Below are positions 16,871 to 26,292 of a DNA stretch of 64,000 bases, in pieces (the first letter of the stretch is position 1; each line of letters opens with the position of its first letter). Location of the stretch: positions 372,001 through 436,000 of the forward strand of contig NZ_JAAAPN010000001.1 in the NCBI RefSeq assembly GCF_009909205.1. The letters are read 5' to 3'. The notes under the pieces are model-generated. The model worked only from the letters and a program-made list of their open reading frames with translations. It had not been told where the DNA came from and made no database searches. Origin of the DNA: Aquabacterium fontiphilum (GTDB lineage: Bacteria > Pseudomonadota > Gammaproteobacteria > Burkholderiales > Burkholderiaceae_C). The position numbers and the translations under genes were made by a program.

Positions 16871-18010
16871 TCAGCTCAGGGTGCGCCGGTAGCTCTTGAT
16901 GGCCAGCAGCGAAATGATCAGGCCCACCAGCATGATGGGCCACAGGTGGGGCCACATGTCGACCATGGTGAATTCTTTGAGGAACACACCGCGCGAGCCC
17001 ACCACGAAGTACGACATGGGCAGCCCCTTCGAAATGAACTGCGCCCAGGCCGGCATGCCGCTGTAGGGGAACATGAAGCCCGACAGCAGGATGGAGGGCA
17101 GGAAGTAGAAGAAGGACAGCTGCATGGCCTGCATCTGCGACAGGGCCAGCGTTGAGATCAGGATGCCGACCGACATCGTGGTGATGCCATAAGCCAGCAG
17201 CAGCACGGCCAGCGCGATCGGGTCACCGGTCAGCGGCAGCTTGAACAGACCGAAAGCGATCACGAGGATGAGGATGACCTGCACGAAGCCGGCCAGAAAG
17301 GTCGGCACCACCTTGCCGATGATCATCTCCCACGGACGCAGCGGCGTGACGAGCAGGAACTCCATGGTGCCCTGCTCCTTCTCCTTGGTGATGGACATCG
17401 CTGTCATCATCAACAGGGACACGTTGAGGATCATGCCCACCAGACCGGGCACGATGAAGAAGGTCTGCTCGCCCTGCGGGTTGAAGCGCCGCTGAACACG
17501 CACGTCCAGCTGCGGGCTGCCATCGAGCACGGGTTGCGTGCCATCCTGGCGGAACACATGGGCCGCCGTGGCCTTTGCCACCTCGCTGGTCGAGCTGATG
17601 GCGCCGTTGAGCGAGACGGGATCGGTGGCGTCGGCCTCCACGTGGATGATGGCGGGCAGGCCCGTCATCAGGTTGCGCGTGAAGTCGGGGGGGATCTCGA
17701 TCACCACCGAGGTCTGTGCCTTGCGCAGCATCTCGCTGGCCTGGTCCGACGTGAGTTGTCGCGGATCCACTTCGAGGTAGACGGACTGCTGCAGCGCGGC
17801 ACGGTACAGCCGTGAGAACTCGCTCTTGTCATGGTCCACCACGACAGTGGGGATGTGGCGCGGATCCGGGTTGATGGCGTAGCCGAACACCACCACGTAC
17901 ATGATGGTCATCAGCATCAGGGACGCGAACGTGAGCCGGTCGCGCACCATGTGCAGCATCTCTTTGGTGGCGATGGCGCGGATGCGCTTGAACGAAGACA
18001 GCATGATCAA
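16871..18010 (-). CDS. ABC-2 type transporter permease (YhhJ-like)
   Basis: A 379-residue permease: one N-terminal membrane helix (LTFASLMLMTIMYVVVFGYAIN), a large extracytoplasmic domain of about 130 residues, then five helices, the ABC-2/YhhJ architecture. The motif SITKEKEQGTMEFLLVTPLRPWEMIIGK after the second helix is the family signature. It follows the ATPase gene by 2 bp and, with the HlyD-type protein, forms an export complex of the YhiI-YbhG/YbhFSR kind. An ATG at 18004 is an alternative start. Substrate unknown. Confidence 0.9.
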   Translation of the reverse strand: MIMLSSFKRIRAIATKEMLHMVRDRLTFASLMLMTIMYVVVFGYAINPDPRHIPTVVVDHDKSEFSRLYRAALQQSVYLEVDPRQLTSDQASEMLRKAQTSVVIEIPPDFTRNLMTGLPAIIHVEADATDPVSLNGAISSTSEVAKATAAHVFRQDGTQPVLDGSPQLDVRVQRRFNPQGEQTFFIVPGLVGMILNVSLLMMTAMSITKEKEQGTMEFLLVTPLRPWEMIIGKVVPTFLAGFVQVILILVIAFGLFKLPLTGDPIALAVLLLAYGITTMSVGILISTLALSQMQAMQLSFFYFLPSILLSGFMFPYSGMPAWAQFISKGLPMSYFVVGSRGVFLKEFTMVDMWPHLWPIMLVGLIISLLAIKSYRRTLS

Positions 18011-18012
18011 GC

Positions 18013-18945
18013 TCAGAAGCGGGTGCCCTCACCCTGCTGGCGCAGCGTCAGGTAGAAAAAGACATCTTCCAGCCCGACATCGATGTCGACCGGGTCTGCC
18101 ACCTGGTCGCCCAGATCGCGACACCACGAGCCGATGTCCTCGTGGCTGCGCGCCACCACACGCAGGCTGTTGCCCTGCAAGGACAGGCGCACCACACGCG
18201 GGTCTTGCGACATGGCGCGGTCGTTGAAGGGGCGGTTCAACGGGATCTGCGCGGCCACCAGCTCCGAGTTCTGCAGCACGCGCTCCGGCGCATCATCGAC
18301 CAGCAGGCGCCCGTACAGCACATAAGCGATGCGATTGGAGCGCATGGCCTCATCCATGTAGTGGGTGCTGACCAGCACCGAGACGCCCGAGGCGGCGATG
18401 TCCTGCAGGATGTCCCAGAAGGCCTCCCGGGCCTTCGGGTCCACGCCGGCCGTCGGTTCGTCCAGCAGCAGGATGCGCGGCTGATGCGCCATCGCGCACG
18501 CCAGCGCCAGCCGCTGCTTCCAGCCCCCCGACATCGTGCCCACGCGTTGCGTCTCGCGGCCCTCGGCGTCGAAGGCAAACTGCTTGACCAGTTCTTTCAC
18601 GCGCGCTTCGGGGTCGCGCAAGCCGTACAGTCGGCAGACGAAGCGCAGGTTCTCGCGCACCGTCAGATCCTTGTACAGGCTGAAGTGCTGCGTCATGTAG
18701 CCCAGCAGGGGCTTGATCCGATCGGCCTGGCGCACGATGTCGAAGCCCAGGCAATGGCCTTCGCCCGACGAGGGTGGCACCAGCCCGCACATCATCCGGA
18801 TGGCCGTGGTCTTGCCCGAGCCGTTGGGGCCCAGAAAGCCATACAGCTGGCCCGGCGCAATGCGCATGTTCAGCTTGTCGACGACCGTCTTGTCGCCAAA
18901 GGTCTTGGTGAGGTCCTTGACCTCGATGATGGCCTCGCCGGTCAC
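18013..18945 (-). CDS. ABC transporter ATP-binding protein (drug/lipid exporter type)
   Basis: A 310-residue ABC ATPase. Walker A GPNGSGKT at 39-46, Q-loop in YMTQHFSLYKDLTVRENL, signature MSGGWKQRLALA, Walker B ILLLDEPTAGVDP and H-loop VSTHYMDEA are all intact, so it should hydrolyse ATP. The type is CcmA/YhiH-like and pairs with ABC-2 permeases. Its start overlaps the HlyD-type gene by four bases and its stop lies 2 bp before the permease. Confidence 0.93.
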   Translation of the reverse strand: MTGEAIIEVKDLTKTFGDKTVVDKLNMRIAPGQLYGFLGPNGSGKTTAIRMMCGLVPPSSGEGHCLGFDIVRQADRIKPLLGYMTQHFSLYKDLTVRENLRFVCRLYGLRDPEARVKELVKQFAFDAEGRETQRVGTMSGGWKQRLALACAMAHQPRILLLDEPTAGVDPKAREAFWDILQDIAASGVSVLVSTHYMDEAMRSNRIAYVLYGRLLVDDAPERVLQNSELVAAQIPLNRPFNDRAMSQDPRVVRLSLQGNSLRVVARSHEDIGSWCRDLGDQVADPVDIDVGLEDVFFYLTLRQQGEGTRF

Positions 18946-19940
18946 GATGCGGCCTTCTCGCCGGCCGGCACCACGATGCCCACCGGCGTGCCGGGCGGCG
19001 CCGTGCAGGTCGACGATGCCGCCAGGCGCGCCTCGGTCAGGAAGCTCAAACGGTCACGTAACTCCAGGCTGAACATCATGGGCTGGGTGTACTCCGGCCG
19101 TGCGCTGACGCGCGTCACCGTCGCCTCCAGCGCGCCATCGCAGCCCGAGATGCTCACCTTGACTTTGGTGCCCGGCAGGTAGCGTGGGCGCAGGTCATTG
19201 GGCACGAAGAAGCGCACGCGCAGCGTGTCGCTGTGGAGGATGGTCATGGTCGTGGCGCCTGGCTGGGCGTACTCGCCCTGGCGGCGGTACAGCTCCTGCA
19301 CCACGCCGCCCACCGGAGCGGTCACGCGCTTTTGCTTGAGCAGCCACTCGACCTGAGCTACACCGGCGGCCGCAGCATCCACACCTGCCGCTGCGGCGGC
19401 CTGCTCATCGACCCGTGCCGCCTGCTGTGCCGTGCGCAGCGCGGCCATGGCGTCTTCCACCTGGGCCTTGGCCAGTTGCACCTGGGTGCGCTCCTGCAAC
19501 GTCTGCATGTCGGACACGAAGCCGTTGTTGCGCAGCTGTTCCGTGCGACGCAGTTGCGTGCGCGCCTGCTCGAGCTGGGCCTCGGCGTAGCGCACCTTGG
19601 CCTTCAGGCCCTCGATCTCGGCCGCCCGCGCGCCCTTGCTGAGGTTGCGGCTCTGGGCGGCAGCCTGGGCCTTGACGGCATGGGCTTCGGCCAGCTTGGC
19701 CTCCTCCTGGGCCGATTCGAGCACGTACAGCAGCTCGCCCGGCTGGACGAGCTGGCCTTCCTTGACCTGGACCTGCTGCAACGTGCCCGCCACCGGCGAG
19801 GCCACCGACGTGATGTCGGCTTCGATGTAGCCGGGCAGTTGCAGGGCGGGCTCGGTTTCCAGGCAGCCGGACAGGGTCAGGCACAGGCCTGCGGCGGCAA
19901 GCGCCACGCCGGCTGTGCGGGGAGAGGGGAGGTACTTCAT
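18942..19940 (-). CDS. HlyD family periplasmic adaptor, lipoprotein
   Basis: A 332-residue membrane-fusion protein linking the ABC-2 exporter to the outer envelope. A lipobox LTLSGC (Cys26) suggests lipid anchoring. Next are a biotinyl-lipoyl half (ASPVAGTLQQVQVKEGQLVQ), a long Ala/Glu/Arg-rich coiled coil at about 75-210, the second lipoyl half (VTAPVGGVVQELYRRQGEYAQPG) and a beta-barrel. I chose the ATG at 19940 because it starts the lipoprotein signal; the frame stays open upstream to 20042. The gene overlaps the ATPase gene by four bases. Confidence 0.9.
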   Translation of the reverse strand: MKYLPSPRTAGVALAAAGLCLTLSGCLETEPALQLPGYIEADITSVASPVAGTLQQVQVKEGQLVQPGELLYVLESAQEEAKLAEAHAVKAQAAAQSRNLSKGARAAEIEGLKAKVRYAEAQLEQARTQLRRTEQLRNNGFVSDMQTLQERTQVQLAKAQVEDAMAALRTAQQAARVDEQAAAAAGVDAAAAGVAQVEWLLKQKRVTAPVGGVVQELYRRQGEYAQPGATTMTILHSDTLRVRFFVPNDLRPRYLPGTKVKVSISGCDGALEATVTRVSARPEYTQPMMFSLELRDRLSFLTEARLAASSTCTAPPGTPVGIVVPAGEKAAS

Positions 19941-19974
19941 CTTCGGCCTTCTGGCGTTCGTGTCAGCGGGCCGA

Positions 19975-21075
19975 TCAGAGTCGGCCCAGCTCCATGTAAA
20001 GGGGGCGGTCGTCGATGCCGGGCCGAGGGTCTTCGGCGCCAAACGTCAGCCACAGGTGTTCCGAAAACAGCTTCTGGCGCTTGTAGCCGCGTGGCACCTC
20101 GACCAGCGGATCACCATGCGTCACGCAGGTGGCCAGCGCATCGACCTTCTGGCCTTGGTGCGCCATGACCCAGTCGATCAGCGCCTGGTAGATGGCCGGG
20201 TCGTCTTGCGCAATCAGCACGTTGGTCAAGGTCAGGTAGTTCAGCATCCCGCCGACCGGCGGCAGCTTGAAGCCGCCCACCAGGCCGACATAGAGGTTGT
20301 ACAGGGGGCGCAGCACCCGGGCGGCAGGGTGAAACCCCATGATGCGGGTCTGCTTGTAGGCTTTCTGGTTCCACGCGCCCAGCATGCCGATGATCTGGCC
20401 GTCGCGCAGCGCCAGCGTGTAGTCGGCGATGCGCAGGCCGGCGTAGTACGGATCGCCCGCCACCAGCTTGCTGAAGTCATAGGCCGGATAGCCGTTGCGC
20501 CGCGGCGCCTCGCGGTCCTGGAAGGCCTGCATGGCGGGCACGTCCGCTTCGGTGGCCGCGCGCAGCGTCACACCCGCCGGCACACGTGGTGCGCCCTTGC
20601 GGATGAACATGAAGCTCGTCTCGATCGTGTGGCTCAGCCAGAAATCGAACACCTTCTGGTTCTGCACGCCACGCCCTGCTTCGAGCGCGCGCGTGTTGCC
20701 CTTGATGATCACGCCCTGCACCAGGTCGGTGGGCTGGTGGTGCTTCTTCTGCTCGACGAACATGCCCCCGCCGATGCCACGGCGGCGGTAGAAGGGGTCG
20801 ACCCGGGTGTCGCCCGAGTAGTAGACGTACTGGCGCTGGCCGTTCATGAACACATGGCGGCCCGAGATCACCGTCACGCCGGCCAGGGCTTCGGGGCGCT
20901 CGTCGTCATCGACGACCACGATGGTCTGCGACTCGCCGATCACCTTGGCGCCGACGAAGAAGTCCGGCGCGCGCTGGAAGCACATCTCGGCCGGTCCAGG
21001 CATCGTGATCTTGGCCACCAGGTCTTGCAGGCGCGGGTTGTCGGAGGGTTGGGCAAGGCGGTAGGTCAGGGCCAT
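19975..21075 (-). CDS. GNAT-family N-acetyltransferase-like protein
   Basis: A 366-residue protein with a GNAT domain in the first half: the acetyl-CoA pyrophosphate loop is RRRGIGGGMF (about 97-106), preceded by YYSGDTRVDP. A second, less clear GNAT-like half begins near residue 165 (VTLRAATEADVPAMQAF). The acceptor is unknown. It is 10 bp downstream of the GH3 gene and 34 bp upstream of the HlyD gene, so it probably modifies the GH3 product or one of its precursors. The segment SGDT.V.P recurs in the first gene of the array (22723-23622). Confidence 0.8.
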   Translation of the reverse strand: MALTYRLAQPSDNPRLQDLVAKITMPGPAEMCFQRAPDFFVGAKVIGESQTIVVVDDDERPEALAGVTVISGRHVFMNGQRQYVYYSGDTRVDPFYRRRGIGGGMFVEQKKHHQPTDLVQGVIIKGNTRALEAGRGVQNQKVFDFWLSHTIETSFMFIRKGAPRVPAGVTLRAATEADVPAMQAFQDREAPRRNGYPAYDFSKLVAGDPYYAGLRIADYTLALRDGQIIGMLGAWNQKAYKQTRIMGFHPAARVLRPLYNLYVGLVGGFKLPPVGGMLNYLTLTNVLIAQDDPAIYQALIDWVMAHQGQKVDALATCVTHGDPLVEVPRGYKRQKLFSEHLWLTFGAEDPRPGIDDRPLYMELGRL

Positions 21076-21085
21076 GGGGTACTCC

Positions 21086-22723
21086 TCAAGCGGGGCGGGC
21101 GGTCAGCAGCGGGCGAAGCGTGGCAGGCAGGGCGCCTGGCCAGTGACGCAGGGGCTCGACCTTGATGTTGCCCTCGATCATCCCGCGTTCGCGACACAGG
21201 CTCAGGTAGAGCTCGCGCATGCCGGGGCGCAACAGACACTCGGCCGGCTGCAGTTGGCCCAGTTCACGCGCCAGTTTGTAGTGGAAGTGCCCTTGCAGGG
21301 CGGTTTCGATGTGCTGTGACAGCGCATGCGCCCGGTCACCTGTGGGCGCATCGTCGAAGCACTCGGCCAGCAGCACGTAGCCCGGACGGCCGCTGGCCGT
21401 CTGGTCCAGTGCGAGCAGCGTCACGGGCAGCATGCCGCCATCCTGAGGCAGCCCGTCCAGCACGGCCTGGGCCGTCGTGGCGCTGATCTTCTCGCCCACG
21501 AGGTCCACACCATCGTTGCGGCCCAGGAAGGTGAAGCACGGGACCTGCCCCAGAAAGCCGCTCACGCGCAGCACATCGTTCATGCGGTAGCGTGCCAGAC
21601 CGCTGCCGGTGGTGAGCAGCGGGATGACTTCCTGGCCTTCGCGCAGCTGCCACGGGGCCAGCACCTGCTGGTTGTTCGCGTCGATGAACTCGTAGACGTG
21701 GCTGAGGTAGGCCAGCGGATACTGGCCTTGATAGGGAAAGGTCACGACCCCTTCGGTGGCCCACAGCCCCTTGCCCTGGAAGCCGGCATGCGGCAGCTTG
21801 GCGTGCAGCGCGCGTGCCCAGGGGGCCGCCGCGGCCGTGTCCCATGCGCTGACCACGGCCAGGCGCGGCCACAGGCGGTGAAAGAAGGCCGCATCCAGCG
21901 CGCCGTCCCAGCGCGACAACATGGTTGCTGCGCGGGTGGACTGGGGGCAGCGTACGCCGCCCATGCGCGGCGCGCGAGTGCCCCATTGGCCCAGCGCCAG
22001 GGACTCTGCCAGCTCCAGACGCCATTGCGACATGTGCTCCAGCAGATTGAGGCCGAAGGTTGGGCTCCAGACCGACAGAAAGCCCAACTCCTCATCGGCG
22101 CACAGATAGGCGACGGTGGCAAACAGCGAGTCTTCCAGTGTCTCGGCCAGCGCCACTTCTTGAGGGACGGCCTGCGTCAGGTAGGCCAGTGCACGCTTGC
22201 CCCACGACAGCATCTTCATGTCGTCGTTGATGTCGCCAGCGGTCTGCGCACGCAGCGTGGTCGGGATCCACGACAGTGACCAGTAGTGCGTGCCGCGCCC
22301 CTGACTGGGGTACTGCTCGTACAGGTCACCCACCCAGGCGGTGATCACCTGGTCGAGCTCGTCCAGAAAGAGCTTGGTGTAGGGGATCCACTTCACGGCC
22401 GAGGTCGAGCCGCTGGTGGGCTGGTAACGGGCCACGGGCGAGTCGATCAGCCATGCCTGCTGGCGCTCCCGCTGAACGGCCAGATCCTCGGCGTAGTCGG
22501 CGTACGTGGAGATCGGCAGACGGCGCACGAACTCCTCCCAGGACCAGTCGGCCCGCACCCCGTGACGCTGCCACGCTGGTGCACGCGATGCCGCAGCCAG
22601 CCAACGGCTCAGCCTGGCGCGTTGCACCGATTCCAGCTCACCCAGGTGCCGCTCGAAGCGGCGGCGTCCCGGGGCGACCAGCAGTTTGAGGAGGTGGTGT
22701 CCGAGTGTGGTGCCGGCCCCCAT
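21086..22723 (-). CDS. GH3 family acyl-adenylating amide synthetase-like protein
   Basis: A 545-residue protein of the GH3 branch of the ANL adenylating superfamily; plant members join carboxylic acids to amino acids. Visible motifs: phosphate loop PTSGSTSAVKWIPYT, YRMNDVLRV (usual YRxGD; here Asn replaces Gly), and LGRNDGVDLVGEKISA. The C-terminus (MIEGNIKVEPLRHW) is also GH3-like. Bacterial GH3 proteins are mostly uncharacterised, so the acyl and amino substrates are unknown. Start and the preceding stop overlap by one base (TGATG). Confidence 0.82.
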   Translation of the reverse strand: MGAGTTLGHHLLKLLVAPGRRRFERHLGELESVQRARLSRWLAAASRAPAWQRHGVRADWSWEEFVRRLPISTYADYAEDLAVQRERQQAWLIDSPVARYQPTSGSTSAVKWIPYTKLFLDELDQVITAWVGDLYEQYPSQGRGTHYWSLSWIPTTLRAQTAGDINDDMKMLSWGKRALAYLTQAVPQEVALAETLEDSLFATVAYLCADEELGFLSVWSPTFGLNLLEHMSQWRLELAESLALGQWGTRAPRMGGVRCPQSTRAATMLSRWDGALDAAFFHRLWPRLAVVSAWDTAAAAPWARALHAKLPHAGFQGKGLWATEGVVTFPYQGQYPLAYLSHVYEFIDANNQQVLAPWQLREGQEVIPLLTTGSGLARYRMNDVLRVSGFLGQVPCFTFLGRNDGVDLVGEKISATTAQAVLDGLPQDGGMLPVTLLALDQTASGRPGYVLLAECFDDAPTGDRAHALSQHIETALQGHFHYKLARELGQLQPAECLLRPGMRELYLSLCRERGMIEGNIKVEPLRHWPGALPATLRPLLTARPA

Positions 22724-23622
22724 CAGGAGGCTCCGCCCTGCTTCAGCGTGTCTTCGTCATCGGCCAGCCAGTCGGCTGCGGGCGCCCCGGCCTGGGCCTT
22801 GCGCGCGGCCGCGGCACGGTTGCGGGCCAGCGCCGGGTCGAGTTCGGTGCCCGGACGACGATGCGTGCCCAGGATGTGCTTCTTGATCCACTTCCATGGC
22901 ACGTCGAACACCGACTGCACGAAGGTGCCGTAGTCGCACGAGCCAATGCAGGGCACTTCGGTGCCACGCTCCCAGCTGGGGTTGACCTTCTCGAAGAAGC
23001 CGATGTGCTTGTTGGCCGCAGCCAGCTCAGGCGTGATGCGGGCAATGTCTTCCTTCAGGCGCACATAGCTGTCGCCGAAGTCCAGCAGCATCTTGTCGCG
23101 GTCGAAGTACTCGGGGAACAGCTGTTCGCAGTAGGCTTCGGTGATCCGCTTCAGGCGCGGGTCTTCCTTCTCCACGCACGGGTAGTACTTGTAGAAGTTG
23201 TTGGTCAGCAGCAGATAGGTCTTGTAGCCCTTGGAGATCAGGAACCAGTAAAAGGGCGTGAAGGGGTGTTTGAAACGCTCAATGATCAGCCGACGGTAGA
23301 AGGTGTTGGCCAGGGCGTTGTTGCCCCAGTAGGCCGGCTCGACGATGGTGTCGCCGCTGAAGATGCCGCGCACACGCTTGCCATCGACCACGATGTTGAA
23401 GAAAGTCTGGGTCGAGAAGCCGACGATGCGGTCGTCCTCCTTGCGCTGCACGAGGATCACGCCGGACTTCTTGGCCAGGTCGGTCAGGAAGACGTCCAGC
23501 GACGTCTGCTCATAGAACGACGCATACAGCGCGTACATCTGCTGGATGTCGCGCGCCCCGATCTGGCCGATCGGGCGGAAGAAGGTTCGGACGGGATCCT
23601 TGCGGGCCGGTGTGGTGGACAT
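22723..23622 (-). CDS. Unknown protein with GNAT-like motif, first gene of the GH3 array
   Basis: A 299-residue protein I do not recognise by name. The segment VRGIFSGDTIVEPAYWGNNAL resembles YVYYSGDTRVDPFYRRRGIG in the GNAT protein two genes downstream, so it may have a GNAT-type fold with an altered acetyl-CoA loop (WGNNAL in place of RRRGIG). It is rich in aromatic residues (TPFYWFLISKGYKTYLLLTN). The C-terminal 50 residues are Ala/Arg rich. An AGGAG site 6 bp before the ATG at 23622 fixes the start. It overlaps GH3 by one base. Confidence 0.6.
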   Translation of the reverse strand: MSTTPARKDPVRTFFRPIGQIGARDIQQMYALYASFYEQTSLDVFLTDLAKKSGVILVQRKEDDRIVGFSTQTFFNIVVDGKRVRGIFSGDTIVEPAYWGNNALANTFYRRLIIERFKHPFTPFYWFLISKGYKTYLLLTNNFYKYYPCVEKEDPRLKRITEAYCEQLFPEYFDRDKMLLDFGDSYVRLKEDIARITPELAAANKHIGFFEKVNPSWERGTEVPCIGSCDYGTFVQSVFDVPWKWIKKHILGTHRRPGTELDPALARNRAAAARKAQAGAPAADWLADDEDTLKQGGAS

Positions 23623-23900
23623 GCTGAACTCCTGGTGCACGCCGAGTGGGCATCACGTCAGGGCCTGGCGCCGTGTGGGCGACTCGGTCCTGTGGTGCCG
23701 CCATTGAATGGCGCTGATTACGTGTTAAACATTTTTTCGTGGCCTTGACCTGCGCGTCATCGGGCTTGCCCCAGGGTCTCCCTTATATGGGGGATGTGTA
23801 ACGCATTGGGTTAACCCGCGTGTGTGGGGTCGTGACCACGCCGGTGTCGCGCACAGCCCCGTTCTTGTGGGGGTGTTTCAAACGCAGATGCGCAAGGGGC

Positions 23901-23930
23901 TTGGTTCCTTTGCGGGTAACTGCTTATAAT
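23901..23930 (+). promoter_or_regulatory. Sigma-70-type promoter of the atp operon
   Basis: TTGGTT (23901-23906) and a perfect TATAAT (23925-23930) are separated by 18 bp. This is the strongest consensus promoter I can see in the window and it faces the atp genes. The predicted start near 23937 leaves a leader of about 95 nt before atpI. Confidence 0.65.
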
Positions 23931-23941
23931 CCTTGGGTTTT

Positions 23942-23964
23942 GCCGACGTGTGGTCGGCGTTTTT
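23942..23964 (+). promoter_or_regulatory. Leader hairpin with T-run before atpI (possible attenuator)
   Basis: GCCGAC (23942-23947) pairs with GTCGGC (23953-23958), loop GTGTG, followed by G and five T (23960-23964). It lies a few bases after the predicted transcription start and about 70 bp before atpI. The shape is that of a weak intrinsic terminator or attenuator in the leader of an otherwise constitutive operon. Confidence 0.45.
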
Positions 23965-24032
23965 GTGTCGGTTCAGTGCGCCGCGGCTTCCTTCAGTGGG
24001 TCAGGCGTGCGGGCCCTTCTGGTTTAACGTGC

Positions 24033-24548
24033 ATGAAGCAGCCTCCACAGCCATCCGCCGCGGCAGGTGCTCCCAAGCAGCGCTGGCGAACCTTTGAAGA
24101 GTCCGACTGGCAGGAAGACGTCGAGCCGCCCATCCGGCCGCTGACGCGATCCGAGGCGCAAGCCCTGATCGCCAAGTACCCGAAGCTCTCCGTGTGGCGC
24201 GTGATTGCCATGCAGGCGGCGTTTGGTGTGCTGGTCGCGCTGGTGTGGGGGGTGTTCACCAATCGGGCCGAGGCTGTCCTGTCTGCGCTGTACGCGGTGG
24301 GGGTGGTCGTGATCCCCAGCCTGTTGATGGCGCGTGGGGTGTTCGGTCCGAATGCTGGGCGCAGCGTCGGTGGGCTCCTGTTCTGGGAGATCGCCAAGCT
24401 GGGTCTGTCCGGTGCGCTGCTCGCGCTGGCGCCGGTGGTGCTCCGGCCCGTTGATTGGGCTGCACTGCTGGTGACCCTGGTCTTGTGCCTCAAGGTTGTT
24501 GGGGTGGCGCTGTTCCTGAGCTTGCGCCGCACGAAGAATTCAGTTTGA
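24033..24548 (+). CDS. atpI: ATP synthase subunit I
   Basis: A 171-residue small membrane protein at the head of the atp operon, thought to help c-ring assembly. The first 50 residues are polar; four hydrophobic segments follow ([19 protein letters not shown] through [20 protein letters not shown]), then a basic end. The ATG at 24033 is preferred over upstream in-frame codons because it follows the leader hairpin. Similarity is mainly in the membrane part; position before atpB supports the name. Confidence 0.85.
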   Translation: MKQPPQPSAAAGAPKQRWRTFEESDWQEDVEPPIRPLTRSEAQALIAKYPKLSVWRVIAMQAAFGVLVALVWGVFTNRAEAVLSALYAVGVVVIPSLLMARGVFGPNAGRSVGGLLFWEIAKLGLSGALLALAPVVLRPVDWAALLVTLVLCLKVVGVALFLSLRRTKNSV

Positions 24549-24562
24549 CAAGAGTTGAGACG

Positions 24563-25441
24563 ATGGCTTCTGAACACGCACCAACCGCGCCCGAGTACAT
24601 CGGGCACCACCTGCGCCACCTGCAGAACAAGCATGAGCCTCAGGCCATCATGGACTGGTCGTACATCAACTACGACTCCGTGTTCTGGTCGATCGCCATG
24701 GGCCTGGTGGCTGTGTTCTTCCTGTGGCGCGCTGCCCGCAAGGCCACGCCCGGCGTGCCGGGCAAGTTCCAGGGCTTTGTCGAGCTGCTGGTCGAGATGG
24801 TCGACAACCAGGCCAAGTCCATCATCCCCAATGCGACATCGCGCAAGGCCGTGGCTCCGCTGGCGCTGACGGTGTTCGTCTGGATCTTCTTCATGAACTT
24901 CATGGACTTGATCCCGGTTGACCTGATCCCCCGTCTCTGGGAGGGCTACTACAGCGCGACCGGCCGCGATCCGCACGATGCCTACATGCGCGTCGTGCCC
25001 ACTGCTGACCTGTCCATCACGCTGGGCATGTCGATGGCCGTGCTGCTGGTCTGCCTGTACTACAACATGAAGATCAAGGGCGTCGGAGGCTGGGTCAAGG
25101 AGCTGTTCACGGCGCCTTTCCATGCCCATGGCCCCGTCGGCACCATCCTGCTGCTTATCCCCAACTTCTTCCTGAACCTCGTTGAGTTCGGCGCGAAGAC
25201 CATCTCGCACGGCATGCGGCTGTGGGGCAACATGTACGCTGGCGAACTGATCTTCATGCTGATCGCGTTGCTGGGTGGTGCGGCAACGGCCCTCACGCTG
25301 GGCAGTGCAGGCCTGTTCGTGATGCATCTGCTGGCCGGTTCGGCGTGGGCGATCTTCCACATCATGGTCATCACCCTGCAGGCCTTCATCTTCATGATGC
25401 TGACGCTGGTGTACATCGGTCAGGCCCACGAAGGTCACTGA
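24563..25441 (+). CDS. atpB: F0F1 ATP synthase subunit a
   Basis: Membrane stator subunit a, 292 residues, forming the proton half-channels next to the c-ring. The functional Arg helix region is visible late in the protein: [34 protein letters not shown], with the essential Arg in [12 protein letters not shown]. The N-terminal [12 protein letters not shown] is typical of beta-proteobacteria. It follows atpI by 14 bp. Confidence 0.97.
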   Translation: MASEHAPTAPEYIGHHLRHLQNKHEPQAIMDWSYINYDSVFWSIAMGLVAVFFLWRAARKATPGVPGKFQGFVELLVEMVDNQAKSIIPNATSRKAVAPLALTVFVWIFFMNFMDLIPVDLIPRLWEGYYSATGRDPHDAYMRVVPTADLSITLGMSMAVLLVCLYYNMKIKGVGGWVKELFTAPFHAHGPVGTILLLIPNFFLNLVEFGAKTISHGMRLWGNMYAGELIFMLIALLGGAATALTLGSAGLFVMHLLAGSAWAIFHIMVITLQAFIFMMLTLVYIGQAHEGH

Positions 25442-25770
<329 letters not shown>

Positions 25771-25819
25771 TCGGTCTTTCTCGACTGAACATCCCATTTA
25801 AACGAGAAAGGTCCGAGCC

Positions 25820-26290
25820 GTGAATCTGAACGCAACGCTGTTCGCGCAGATCGTGGTCTTCGGGATCCTGTGGTGGTTCACGATGAAGTTCGTGTGGCCA
25901 CCGATCACGAAGGCGCTCGACGAGCGCGCCAACAAGATCGCGGACGGTCTGGCTGCGGCTGACAAGGCCAAGCTGGAACTGGCGAACGCCAACAAGAGCG
26001 TCCAGGAGCAGCTCGCCCAGTCCCGCGACGAAATCGCACAACGTCTGGCCGATGCTGAGAAGCGGGCCGCGGCGATCGTGGAAGAGGCCAAGCAACGCGC
26101 TGTGGTCGAAGCCAACAAGATCGTGGCCGACGCCAAGGCAGAAGCCGACGCACAGGCCGTGCAAGCCCGCGAGGCCCTGCGCGAGCAGGTCGCCGTGCTG
26201 GCGGTCAAGGGCGCCGAGCAGATCCTGCGTCGCGAGGTGTCAGCCGAGGTCCATGCCGACCTGCTGTCCCGCCTGAAGACGGAGCTGTGA
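25820..26290 (+). CDS. atpF: F0F1 ATP synthase subunit b
   Basis: Peripheral stalk subunit, 156 residues. One N-terminal membrane helix ([19 protein letters not shown]) is followed by a long Ala/Glu/Lys-rich coiled coil ([20 protein letters not shown] onward). The start is GTG at 25820. Length equals the E. coli b subunit. The next gene begins 2 bp after its stop. Confidence 0.96.
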   Translation: MNLNATLFAQIVVFGILWWFTMKFVWPPITKALDERANKIADGLAAADKAKLELANANKSVQEQLAQSRDEIAQRLADAEKRAAAIVEEAKQRAVVEANKIVADAKAEADAQAVQAREALREQVAVLAVKGAEQILRREVSAEVHADLLSRLKTEL

Positions 26291-26292
26291 TC

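Larger units (their letters stand above)
23623..24032. other. Divergent promoter region between the GH3 array and the atp operon
   Basis: A 410-bp region with no convincing ORF. The half next to the GH3 array has an AT-rich patch at about 23715-23740, the likely promoter area for the minus-strand genes, although I cannot name hexamers with confidence. A near-palindrome TCTCCC-TTATAT-GGGGGA lies at 23777-23794 and a perfect palindrome GGGTTAACCC at 23808-23817. The plus-strand half holds the atp promoter and its leader hairpin, listed separately. Confidence 0.5.
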
